Notes under the pieces: generated by a model
What the model was told of the DNA's origin: nothing
Seen by the model: only the letters and a program-made list of their open reading frames with translations
The model's database searches: none
Position numbers and translations under genes: made by a program
In this document: piece by piece, positions 20,117 to 29,611 of the stretch
Layout of the letters: the number at the start of each line of letters is the position of its first letter
Position numbering within the stretch: the stretch's first letter is position 1
DNA from: Pseudomonadota bacterium
GTDB taxonomy: Bacteria; Pseudomonadota; Gammaproteobacteria; Acidiferrobacterales; Acidiferrobacteraceae
Length of the DNA stretch: 64,000 bases
Direction of reading: 5' to 3'
NCBI GenBank assembly: GCA_021777535.1
Contig: JAJYDN010000005.1
Location: 1 to 64,000 of the forward strand

Positions 20117-21347
20117 GATGGATGTAGCGGATATAGGCGTCGTCCCGCAGGGTCTGCAGCCAGCGCACATACAAGGCACTGCCCTTGCGCATGCGCAGCA
20201 GGCGTTCGGCCGTCGCGCGGGTGAGCCCGTGGCGCAGCCGCCGGTCGAGCACGCGGATTATCATCTGGCCCTGACCCATGGCGTAGGGGCCACCCAGCTT
20301 GCCAACCGGCAGGGATTGGGCGGCCTGCTCGAGGGCGGGCGGCAGCGACGTCACCGTCAGCCAATCGGTCTTCCCTCCCTCCATGGCGGAAGCCGCCTCG
20401 GAATACGCGCGCGCGACGACCGAGAACTTTTCTCCGCGCTCAATGCGTGCCTTCAGGTGCTTTAGCTTCTCGGGCAGGATACTGGCCGGTGCCGCCGCAC
20501 TCGGCTGCAGGAGGATCTCCTGCAGGCGTACCTGCAACGTCGCAGGCTGGGGCTTGCCCTTCTTCCTGTTGTCGAGCTTCAGGAGATAGACCGCATCGTG
20601 TCCCGCGAGCACGCGGACTTCGCCGACCCGCATCCCGGTCAAGGCGTGCACGAAGATCGGCCGCAGATGGTCGGCGGCCCGCCAGCCCAGTTGTCCGCCT
20701 TCCAGGGCATGCTGATCATCGGAGTGCGCGATGGCGGCCTGGCCGAATGACTCGCCGGCGGCGATGTGCGCCGCGATCTGGCGGCCGCGGGCGAGGATAC
20801 GCGCGCGCTCGGCCTGCCCCGCGGTCCCCGGCACGCTGAGCGTGATCTCGGACACCTTGTAGCGGCTGCCGGCCGCCGCCCGCTCCTCCGCCATGAAGCG
20901 CTCCACACTGGTCTTGGATACCGTCACACCGCGGCTGATGCGGCGCTCTATCAGGTCACGGATGATGAGTTCGCGCTCAAGACGCCGGTGAAACGCATGC
21001 GGCGTGAACCCCTCGGTCGCGAGGGCGTGCTCGAACTGCGCGACCGACATGTGATTGCGGTGGGCAAGCGTCGCCTCGGCGGCCGCTACTTCGGCTGCGG
21101 TGACGCGGATGCCGATGCGCTTGGCGTACTGGAGTTCCAGGCGCTCCATGATCATCTGGTTCAAGACCCGGCGCCGCAAAAGCCGCTCGGGCGGCGGCGC
21201 CATGTTCTGGGCGGAGAGGCGCTCGGCCAGCAATTTCACGCGCCGGTCGAGGTGCGTTTGCGTGATGATGCCGTTGTTGACTATGGCCACGATCTTGTCG
21301 ATGGTCACAGGCTGAACACTGATGAACGGCGGAAGCGCGGATGACAT
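20109..21347 (-). CDS. surA: SurA-like periplasmic peptidyl-prolyl isomerase, no clear signal peptide
   Basis: This 412-residue protein matches SurA, the chaperone for outer-membrane proteins. It has the N-terminal domain (VTIDKIVAIVNNGIITQTHLDRR), then two parvulin domains at about residues 165-270 and 280-380, the first with LGWRAADHLRPIF and the second with KTDWLTV. The odd point is the start. Only 13 residues (MSSALPPFISVQP) precede the mature domain, with no hydrophobic core, and the frame is closed upstream by the lptD region. A GGAGAG ribosome site sits just before this ATG. Position after lptD is canonical. Confidence 0.88.
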   Translation of the reverse strand: MSSALPPFISVQPVTIDKIVAIVNNGIITQTHLDRRVKLLAERLSAQNMAPPPERLLRRRVLNQMIMERLELQYAKRIGIRVTAAEVAAAEATLAHRNHMSVAQFEHALATEGFTPHAFHRRLERELIIRDLIERRISRGVTVSKTSVERFMAEERAAAGSRYKVSEITLSVPGTAGQAERARILARGRQIAAHIAAGESFGQAAIAHSDDQHALEGGQLGWRAADHLRPIFVHALTGMRVGEVRVLAGHDAVYLLKLDNRKKGKPQPATLQVRLQEILLQPSAAAPASILPEKLKHLKARIERGEKFSVVARAYSEAASAMEGGKTDWLTVTSLPPALEQAAQSLPVGKLGGPYAMGQGQMIIRVLDRRLRHGLTRATAERLLRMRKGSALYVRWLQTLRDDAYIRYIHHD

Positions 21348-21356
21348 CTTCTCTCC

Positions 21357-23513
21357 TCAAGAGCCCAACATGAACCCGTGCTGGCTGAGCGGCGCGATCG
21401 GTATCGTGCCGAGGCTGCCCAGCCCATTCAGGGTGAATGCGAGCATGGCGGTTGTAAGTTGCGTATTGTTCAGCCCGAGGCGCTGACCGACATAAAAGCT
21501 GACGCCCCAGCAGCAGGTATTGTATTGGATGCCGAGATAGGATTCCAAACTCGCTGATTGCATGAGTGAATAACTGGTTTCGGCGAGCCCGGACCAGTGG
21601 CCGAACAGGGGCCACTGGACGCTGAAGTCGACCTGCTCCTGCACGCCCCGCACGAAACGGTGGCCTACCGTGATGATCTTGTTCGGCGCCGGGTGATACT
21701 CGACATACGCCTCGCCCTCATCCGTGTAATGGGTGACCGGATTCCAGTCGAGCGTGCCGCGCGTATACCAGTGGCGCGCAAGCCGCGCATAGAGCTCGGC
21801 GGCGATGTCGGATGTGCGGTCCAGTATCTGGGTGGCGGGCGGCAGATAGATCGACGGCGGGTGAAAATAGTGGACGACACCGGCACTCGCACGGAAACGC
21901 TCGCGCCCGCTTGCGGAATAGATGCGCGTGGTCAGCGCGGCCGTCAGCTGGTTTGCATCGATGATCCGGTCGGGCCCGAAAAAGGCGTTGGTCCGGAATA
22001 GATTGTCGTAGTTGAAATCGGCCGGCGCCGTATCGAACACGGGAATATTCTGCTGGTTCCGGTACGGGATGTAGAGATAGTAGAGTTCGGGCTCGAGGGT
22101 TTGGTGGCCGCCATTGGCGAGACTGCGGTCGAGATACAGTCCGCCTTTCAGGCTCGTCGTCGGCGTCGTCCGGTGGATGCTCCGAGACGAGCCCAGCCAG
22201 TAATCGGTTTCCCGCTCGCCGAAACTCGGCGTAAGAAAGCCCGCGGGCCAGCGCAGGGGGTAGCTTATGGCCGCATGCGTATCCACACGGTCGGCCGGCG
22301 GACCACCGCCTGCTATGAAGCGGATGACGCTCGCGGCCGCCCGGTAATGGATACGGTTTGGCGCCGAATTGCCGCGTACGGTGACGCGCGCGCCCGGCAG
22401 TTCTTCGTAGGGCTGATAGCCTGACGCGATCGCCGTGTCGAGCAACTCATAGGTGGAACCGAACACCCGCAGGCGCACGCGGCGGCCCGAATAGCCAGTC
22501 TCGGCCAGCTGGGGCAGGTCGATCTGGCTCGCAAGCGTGAGCGAGGTGCTGAAATCGGTATAGAAAGCCGGATCCGAGGTCCGGTTGTAGTTGATCTTTG
22601 CCCACCAGTAGGGATTGAAAGTCTGCTGGTGAATGAGGCTGAAGGCATAGCGGGATTTGCCGTAGATCCGGTCGAACGGGATATAGTCGAGATGGACAGA
22701 CCCGCTATAGCTGGCGCCGAGATAACGGAAACGGTTGCGCAGCAGGATGCCGCGCCGTGTCAGGATCTGCGGCGTCGTGATGAGATCGTAATTGGGTGCG
22801 ATATTCCAGTAATAGGGAATGGAGACCGAGACCCCCGAATTCCCGAGAACGCCGTAGCGCGGCGGCAGGAATCCCGACTTGCGCTTGTTGGAGATCGGGA
22901 AGCTGAGGTAGGGCCAGTAAAAGATGGGCACCCCCTTGAAGACGACAAGCGCATTGGTTGCCACACCCGAATCCGCCCGGTAGTCGAGGTGCAACGTCCC
23001 GGCGCTGATATACCAGACCTTGGTACCCTCCGGGCACATGGTATAACGCGTGCGGTGCAACAGTGCGTGATGCCGGCCACGGAGAATGACGATGACGGAA
23101 TTGCCGCGGGCGTTGCTTCCCGGCAGCTGAAAATGCACATCGCGTGCGACGCCGTGGCCGGTGGTCCGGTTCAGGTGGAGATAGTGCGCCCGCAGCTGTC
23201 CCCCTTTGGCATTGGTCACATGGACGTGGCCCAGGGCCGTAAAGGTATTGGTCAGGCGGTTGAAGCGGACCGTGTCGGCCCGTATGGTCTCGGTGCCGTA
23301 GACCAGCACGACGTGGCCGCTGAAAATACTGATGCCGTCGCGCCAGGCGCGTGCCTTGTCGGCGACGACATGCACGGCGCGGTGCCGCGTGCTCGGGCCC
23401 ATGAACGTAACGGGATGGGGGGTGACGGGCGTGCACGCCCCGTAAGCGGAGACAGCAGCCAGGGATGAGATCAACAACCCCGCCCATGAGCGCGCGGCAA
23501 CGGTCCGGGGCAT
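21357..23513 (-). CDS. lptD: LPS-assembly protein LptD
   Basis: This 718-residue outer-membrane protein inserts LPS in the outer leaflet with LptE. A signal peptide (MPRTVAARSWAGLLISSLAA) is followed by an OstA/LptA-like periplasmic domain (about 40-170) and a large beta-barrel rich in alternating aromatic strands. The disulfide cysteines seem conserved: one near the mature N-terminus (GACTPV), one in MCPEGTKVW and the vicinal pair in YNTCCWGVSF. The start at 23513 is chosen for its signal peptide; 20 codons further upstream are open. The surA gene follows after nine bases. Confidence 0.93.
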   Translation of the reverse strand: MPRTVAARSWAGLLISSLAAVSAYGACTPVTPHPVTFMGPSTRHRAVHVVADKARAWRDGISIFSGHVVLVYGTETIRADTVRFNRLTNTFTALGHVHVTNAKGGQLRAHYLHLNRTTGHGVARDVHFQLPGSNARGNSVIVILRGRHHALLHRTRYTMCPEGTKVWYISAGTLHLDYRADSGVATNALVVFKGVPIFYWPYLSFPISNKRKSGFLPPRYGVLGNSGVSVSIPYYWNIAPNYDLITTPQILTRRGILLRNRFRYLGASYSGSVHLDYIPFDRIYGKSRYAFSLIHQQTFNPYWWAKINYNRTSDPAFYTDFSTSLTLASQIDLPQLAETGYSGRRVRLRVFGSTYELLDTAIASGYQPYEELPGARVTVRGNSAPNRIHYRAAASVIRFIAGGGPPADRVDTHAAISYPLRWPAGFLTPSFGERETDYWLGSSRSIHRTTPTTSLKGGLYLDRSLANGGHQTLEPELYYLYIPYRNQQNIPVFDTAPADFNYDNLFRTNAFFGPDRIIDANQLTAALTTRIYSASGRERFRASAGVVHYFHPPSIYLPPATQILDRTSDIAAELYARLARHWYTRGTLDWNPVTHYTDEGEAYVEYHPAPNKIITVGHRFVRGVQEQVDFSVQWPLFGHWSGLAETSYSLMQSASLESYLGIQYNTCCWGVSFYVGQRLGLNNTQLTTAMLAFTLNGLGSLGTIPIAPLSQHGFMLGS

Positions 23514-23605
23514 GACAGGATCGGTCAAATGTATGTGGCCGCTAAAATCGCATACAATCGGTCCCCTGCGCAAGGGTCCGATCGAGTAAAAAAAGGAGAC
23601 GTTTC

Positions 23606-24589
23606 GTGAGCACGGACAGGATGGCCGCCCTACAGGGGTTCAGCAGCCAGGTTCTTGGGCACGACCGCTTTGCGGTAACGCCCGCCTCCACCGATGCGAG
23701 CTTTCGCCGCTACTTCCGCCTGACAGGCGACAAGGGGAGCTGGATCGTCATGGACGCGCCGCCCGACAAGGAAAAGATCGAGCCGTTCGTCCGCATCGCC
23801 ACCAAACTCGGGGAGATCGGCCTCAACGTACCCGGCATCATGGGCTGCGATCTCGCCCAGGGCTTTTGCCTGCTCACCGACCTCGGGCAGCGGCTTTACT
23901 TGAGCGAACTGCGTGCCGACACGGTCGAGCGGCTCTACGGCGATGCCATGGGCGCCCTGATCGTCCTGCAGACCGGCACGTTTCTCGATCCCGGGTTTCT
24001 GCCCCCTTACAGCCGCGACATGCTGCTCGCCGAAATGGAACTCTTCCCGACCTGGTACCTTGGGCACCATCTCGGCATCCGGCTGGCAGCTGAGGAGACG
24101 GCGATGCTGAAGACCGCCTTCGCCTCTCTGGTGGATACCGCCCTGGAACAGCCGCAGGTCTGGGTCCACCGCGATTTTCATTCGCGCAACCTCATGATCG
24201 ATCCGCGCCATAACCCCGGGATCCTGGATTTTCAGGACGCCGTGCGGGGCCCCATCACCTACGATCTGGTGTCACTTCTGCGGGACTGTTACGTGTCGTG
24301 GCCGCGCGAACTGGTAGTGGACTGGGTCAAGGGTTATTGCGCACTGTCGCGCGAATCCGGCCTCCATGACAGCGAGGACGAGGAACTCTTCGTGGAGTGG
24401 TTCGACCGCATGGGCGTACAGCGCCACCTCAAGGTCGCCGGCATCTTCGCGCGCCTCCACCACCGGGATGGCAAATCCGGGTACCTGGCTGATTTGCCGC
24501 TTACCATGCGGTACCTGCAGGAGACCACGGCCCTCTACGCTGATCTGCGGCCGCTGCATGATTTTCTGCTGACGCTCCCGCGCCGATGA
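23606..24589 (+). CDS. amgK: N-acetylmuramate/N-acetylglucosamine kinase AmgK
   Basis: This 327-residue aminoglycoside phosphotransferase-like kinase phosphorylates sugar C1 in the peptidoglycan recycling bypass. Brenner's motif appears as VWVHRDFHSRNLMID, and ILDFQDAVRGPITYDL supplies the metal-binding Asp. It starts with GTG behind AAAAGGAGA. Its end overlaps murU by four bases (ATGA). The pair lying divergently from lptD is the arrangement known from Pseudomonas, which supports the assignment. This route gives intrinsic fosfomycin tolerance in other species. Confidence 0.92.
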   Translation: MSTDRMAALQGFSSQVLGHDRFAVTPASTDASFRRYFRLTGDKGSWIVMDAPPDKEKIEPFVRIATKLGEIGLNVPGIMGCDLAQGFCLLTDLGQRLYLSELRADTVERLYGDAMGALIVLQTGTFLDPGFLPPYSRDMLLAEMELFPTWYLGHHLGIRLAAEETAMLKTAFASLVDTALEQPQVWVHRDFHSRNLMIDPRHNPGILDFQDAVRGPITYDLVSLLRDCYVSWPRELVVDWVKGYCALSRESGLHDSEDEELFVEWFDRMGVQRHLKVAGIFARLHHRDGKSGYLADLPLTMRYLQETTALYADLRPLHDFLLTLPRR

Positions 24590-25248
24590 ACGCCATGATT
24601 CTGAGCGCAGGCCGGGGCGAACGCATGCGGCCACTGACCGACCGGGTGCCAAAACCGCTGCTCACGGTGAACGGCAAACCGCTGATCGCGCATCTCATCG
24701 AGGCGCTGGTCCGCGGCGGAATCCTCGACATCGTCATCAACATCGCCTATCTCGGCAACCTGATCCGCACGCAGCTCGGCGACGGGACAAGTTTTGGCGC
24801 ACAGTTGCGTTACTCGGACGAGGGGGTCGCGGGTCTCGAAACAGGCGGCGGCATCCTGCGCGCCCTTCCGCTCCTGGACAGCGACCCCTTCCTGGTCGTC
24901 AACGGCGACATCTTCACCGACTACGCCTTTGCGGCACTGCCGGAAACGATACCGGGACTTGCGCATATCGTGCTCGCAGACAACCCCGCCCACCATCCGG
25001 AAGGCGACTTCGGCCTCAACGGAAACATCGTCACCAACGCGGGGCGGCGGCTCACCTTCGCCGGCATCGGCCTGTACCGCAAGGCCCTCTTCGCCGATCC
25101 GCCAGGAGAGCGCTTCCCGCTCGCCCCCTTGCTGCGCAAGGCGGCTGACGCAGGCCTCGTTACCGGCGAATACACCAGGGGTGCGTGGACCGATGTCGGC
25201 ACGCCGGAGCGGCTTGCCAGCCTGAACGCGGGGGATGCATGGGATTGA
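24586..25248 (+). CDS. murU: N-acetylmuramate alpha-1-phosphate uridylyltransferase MurU
   Basis: This 220-residue nucleotidyltransferase makes UDP-MurNAc from MurNAc-1-P and UTP. The N-terminal motif LSAGRGERMRPLTDRVPKPL is the sugar-nucleotide transferase signature. VNGDIFTDY holds a metal-binding Asp and WTDVGTPERL is the C-terminal sugar site. Glucose-1-phosphate thymidylyltransferase-like enzymes look similar, but the amgK partner decides for MurU. Translationally coupled to amgK. Confidence 0.92.
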   Translation: MNAMILSAGRGERMRPLTDRVPKPLLTVNGKPLIAHLIEALVRGGILDIVINIAYLGNLIRTQLGDGTSFGAQLRYSDEGVAGLETGGGILRALPLLDSDPFLVVNGDIFTDYAFAALPETIPGLAHIVLADNPAHHPEGDFGLNGNIVTNAGRRLTFAGIGLYRKALFADPPGERFPLAPLLRKAADAGLVTGEYTRGAWTDVGTPERLASLNAGDAWD

Positions 25249-25673
25249 CCGGCGCGGCGCCCCAACCCGATCCGCGGCTTGTCGGGGCACTGCGCGCACA
25301 CTGGCTCGCCCTCATGGAGCTCGCGGTATGGGGCGACATCAGGAGCGACCGGCTAGGCGCCCTGCCCAAATTGCGCAAACGCGTCTTGGAGCTTGGCGAA
25401 CGCCTGCGGTCCGTCGCCGCGGACAGAACCTGGATACCGAAATCGCGGGAACGCCTGAAAAACGCCCTCGGGTCCTGCCTGAGCCTGCGGGACACACTGG
25501 TCCTCGTGGACCGCGCCGCACAGGAACTCTCGGGAGGGGAAGACTTGGCCGTTTTTTCCAGGGAATTGGCGGCCTTTCACTGTCTCGTGGAGACAGATCT
25601 CGCAGTTGCCGAAACCGCCTGGGCGACAGCGCTCGAACACATCAACAAAGAAGCGCTGGGCGGCGGGGACTAG
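25239..25673 (+). CDS. Hypothetical helical protein downstream of murU
   Basis: This 144-residue protein is not recognised. It overlaps the end of murU by ten bases and so is probably in the amgK-murU operon. Composition suggests an all-alpha cytoplasmic protein, rich in Leu, Ala, Arg and Glu with heptad-like spacing (PKLRKRVLELGERLRS) and no membrane segment or catalytic motif. The ATG at 25239 has a GGGGG upstream. An earlier in-frame start would overlap murU further. Confidence 0.6.
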   Translation: MGLTGAAPQPDPRLVGALRAHWLALMELAVWGDIRSDRLGALPKLRKRVLELGERLRSVAADRTWIPKSRERLKNALGSCLSLRDTLVLVDRAAQELSGGEDLAVFSRELAAFHCLVETDLAVAETAWATALEHINKEALGGGD

Positions 25674-25715
25674 ACCGCAGACCGCCGGTAGCGGCCCGCG
25701 GTCTGGGGCAACGCA

Positions 25716-25967
25716 CTACCGCTTGGCTGCCGTCCTGCGCTTTGGCGCAGTCTTCCTCACTGCCTTCTTGGCAACGCTCTTCACCGTTGCCTTCTTGGTC
25801 GCCACCTTCTTCTTGGTCGCCACCTTCTTGACCGCGACCTTCTTGACGGCAGTCTTTCTCACCGCCTTCTTGGCAACGCTCTTCACCGTTGCCTTCTTGA
25901 CTGCAGCCTTGGTCGACACCGCGCGCGCTTTCTTCTTCGTGGTCGTCGCCTTCTTCTTTATTGCCAT
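25716..25967 (-). CDS. Histone H1-like lysine/alanine-rich DNA-binding protein
   Basis: This 83-residue protein is almost wholly Lys, Ala, Val, Thr and Arg. It starts MAIKKKATTTKKKARAV and repeats KKATVKSVAKKAVRKTA at residues 24-40 and 58-74. Such proteins (AlgP/Hc1-like, resembling eukaryotic H1 tails) bind DNA without sequence specificity and compact the nucleoid. The ATG at 25967 is preceded by GAGGAGTGAGAG; a longer frame upstream is non-repetitive and ignored. It converges on the murU operon. A similar tail is fused to adenylate kinase elsewhere in this window. Confidence 0.85.
   Translation of the reverse strand: MAIKKKATTTKKKARAVSTKAAVKKATVKSVAKKAVRKTAVKKVAVKKVATKKKVATKKATVKSVAKKAVRKTAPKRRTAAKR
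25762..25899 (-). repeat. Direct repeat inside the H1-like gene
   Basis: A 36-base sequence at 25762-25797 recurs exactly at 25864-25899, 102 bases apart and in frame, with further near-identity on the left side of each copy. It encodes the duplicated KKATVKSVAKKAVRKTA protein repeat and shows that the gene grew by internal duplication. Confidence 0.85.
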
Positions 25968-26651
25968 GCTCTCACTCCTCAAATTGACAGTCTTAGAGTC
26001 GCTCTCCCCTGCACAACTCTCCGCCTCCCTGAGCAAGGACGTCGAGGCAAGGATGCCCGGCCACCATGGCCATGGGCGACGACGTGGTTATTTTGAGGCT
26101 GGACTGACAAGCTCCACTCTTCATCGCCGTGGGCGATACGCCTAGCGTGAATTGCCGCATCGTCAAACCTAACTGTATCAGCGATATCGACGTTTGCAAA
26201 CAATTTCACTATGCGTGGATCTTTTTTTCGACGAAAACGGCTCGTCATGCACGTGCGCAGAGGCGTAATCGATGTTTCTGACGCTTCCGCAGGTCGGCAA
26301 GGGGGCTGGATTGGCAATGTGGGTGCACGGAAAATCACGTCACATCGACTGCGCGGTGCACGTGCATGGTGTGCGTGCGGATTCTGGTGAGCGCCCGCGG
26401 TCATACAGGGTCTGGCCCGCGCCGGTGCCGCGCAGCACACGGCGAACGCGGGCACAAAACGGCCAATTCCAGGACGCGCACGCCCGCTTCGGGAACGGCC
26501 CCGCACCGGAACGACAGTCCGGCGACAAAAAGCGGGGGGCTGCGCATACTGCCATTCGGCCTGCATGTCCGGAAGATAAGGGAGTGCGCCGCCAGCAGGG
26601 AACGAAAGGGGCGGCATGCCGGATTTCGCGCAGGCCCTGGAGGATATCATC
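25968..26651. other. Intergenic region between H1-like gene and DksA-like gene
   Basis: About 680 bases with no gene I can support. Several open frames exist on both strands, but none has a family motif or good ribosome site. The segment 26160-26260 is AT-richer than its surroundings and could hold the promoters of the two divergent flanking genes; no clear -35/-10 pair was found. Confidence 0.5.
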
Positions 26652-27050
26652 ATGGTGAAGATCAACTCCGAACAGCGCAGGACGCTCGAGCACCACCTTA
26701 CGGAACGGCGTGCCGAACTGGTGCGCAAGGTGCGGGCGGCGACCGAATCCGCAAAAACCGACAACATGGCGCGAGTCGCCGGCGAAGTGGGCGACCCGGG
26801 CGATGAATCAATGGCGGCGCAGTTGGTGGATTTGAATCTGACCGAGGTGCAAAAGGAATTGCGGGAACTGCGCGCGATCGAGGGAGCCTTCAGCCGGCTC
26901 GCCGATGACACCTATGGCTATTGCATAGAGTGCGGCGGCGAAATCCCGTACGCGCGCCTCGCGGCATACCCGACCGCAGAGCGCTGCACCGAATGCCAGG
27001 CGCGCCATGAACGCGTCTACGGGGGGCGCGACGTGACGCCGTCGCTATGA
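26652..27050 (+). CDS. DksA/TraR-family zinc-finger protein
   Basis: This 132-residue protein has the DksA layout: an N-terminal coiled coil (about 5-80, rich in Glu, Arg and Leu) and a C-terminal zinc finger CIECGGEIPYARLAAYPTAERC followed by TECQ (C-x2-C, 17 residues, C-x2-C). Family members bind the RNA polymerase secondary channel. The coiled-coil tip reads VAGEVGDPGDESMAAQ, so the DksA Asp-x2-Asp-Ala tip is not obvious and this is more likely a DksA-like paralogue. The start at MVKINSEQ is preferred over an ATG 36 bases upstream. Confidence 0.85.
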   Translation: MVKINSEQRRTLEHHLTERRAELVRKVRAATESAKTDNMARVAGEVGDPGDESMAAQLVDLNLTEVQKELRELRAIEGAFSRLADDTYGYCIECGGEIPYARLAAYPTAERCTECQARHERVYGGRDVTPSL

Positions 27051-27260
27051 CGCCCGGCAGAGAACACGCAAGCCCATCTGGCGCCGCGGGCAGGGAAGCC
27101 TCGGCCGGCGCCCGGACTGGCAAGATGCCAGAAGGCGGCGGACCGCGATGAACGGACCAGCCGCGGCGCCGTCGCACCGGTACCGCGGTTGGAGCCACCC
27201 AGGCCCTTTGATAGAATGCGGGCCGCGGCAGGCTGCCGCGCCTTTAAAAGGTTTGCGACC

Positions 27261-28649
<1,389 letters not shown>

Positions 28650-28675
28650 GGTCGGCAAAAACCAGGAGGGGATCC

Positions 28676-29611
28676 ATGGCCCGCAGCCTTAGCGAGATCG
28701 AGGCGCTCTTCGATCGGCCGTTTTTCGATTTGCTGTACGAAGCCCACGGCGTGCATCGCCGGCATTTCGACCCGGCGGACATCCAGATAAGCACCCTGTT
28801 GTCGATCAAGACCGGCGGGTGCCCGGAGGATTGCGGCTACTGTCCGCAATCCCGGCGCCATGATGGCGGCGTCGAGGAATCGCCGTTGCTGACCACGGCA
28901 GAAGTGGTCGCGGCAGCGAAAGAGGCGAAAGCGCGCGGCGCGAGCCGCTTCTGCATGGGCGCTGCCTGGCGCGGACCCAAGGACGCCGATGTAAAGGCGG
29001 TCGCCGACATGGTGCGGGCGATATCCGACCTCGGCCTGGAAACCTGTGCCACGCTCGGACTTTTGCGCGAAGGCCAGGCCGAGGCGCTGGCCGATGCCGG
29101 TCTCGATTATTACAATCACAACATCGACACCAGCCGTGAATACTATGGGGACGTCATCCACACCCGCGACTTCGATGACCGGCTGAAAACCTTGTCGCGC
29201 GTGCGCAAAGCGGGGCTGAAGGTGTGCTGTGGCGGGATCGTCGGCATGGGCGAGTCGCGCCGCGACCGCGCCGCCCTCATCGCCGAACTGGCCGCCATGG
29301 ACCCGCCGCCCGAGAGCGTGCCGATCAATCTTCTCGTGCGCATAAAGGGCACACCGCTTGCCGATCAGCCCCGCATCGAGCCGCTCGAGTTCGTGCGCAC
29401 CATTGCCGTGGCACGTCTGTGCCTGCCGGCAAGCCGGGTACGGTTGGCGGCCGGCCGGGAAGGGATGACCGACGAACTGCAGACACTGTGCTTCTTCGCC
29501 GGCGCCAATTCCTTGTTTGCCGGCGAGAAGCTCCTGACGGCCCCCAACGCGGACGCCATGGCCGACAGCGCCTTGTTCAGGAGCCTCGGCCTGCGCGCCC
29601 TACCGGCGTAG
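28676..29611 (+). CDS. bioB: Biotin synthase
   Basis: This 311-residue radical-SAM enzyme inserts sulfur into dethiobiotin. The cluster motif CPEDCGYC lies near residue 55. [29 protein letters not shown] and the C-terminal [14 protein letters not shown] block are all conserved and supply [2Fe-2S] and substrate ligands. Ribosome site AGGAGGGGATCC precedes the ATG. No other bio gene is in the window. Its 3' end overlaps the convergent hrpB end by 12 bases. Confidence 0.97.
   Translation: MARSLSEIEALFDRPFFDLLYEAHGVHRRHFDPADIQISTLLSIKTGGCPEDCGYCPQSRRHDGGVEESPLLTTAEVVAAAKEAKARGASRFCMGAAWRGPKDADVKAVADMVRAISDLGLETCATLGLLREGQAEALADAGLDYYNHNIDTSREYYGDVIHTRDFDDRLKTLSRVRKAGLKVCCGGIVGMGESRRDRAALIAELAAMDPPPESVPINLLVRIKGTPLADQPRIEPLEFVRTIAVARLCLPASRVRLAAGREGMTDELQTLCFFAGANSLFAGEKLLTAPNADAMADSALFRSLGLRALPA

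Noticed and set aside
25979-26911. 310-residue reverse-strand frame across the H1-like promoter and DksA-like gene
   Set aside because: Opposes the DksA-like gene, which has a clear zinc finger; composition is Arg/Pro/Ser-rich without motifs.
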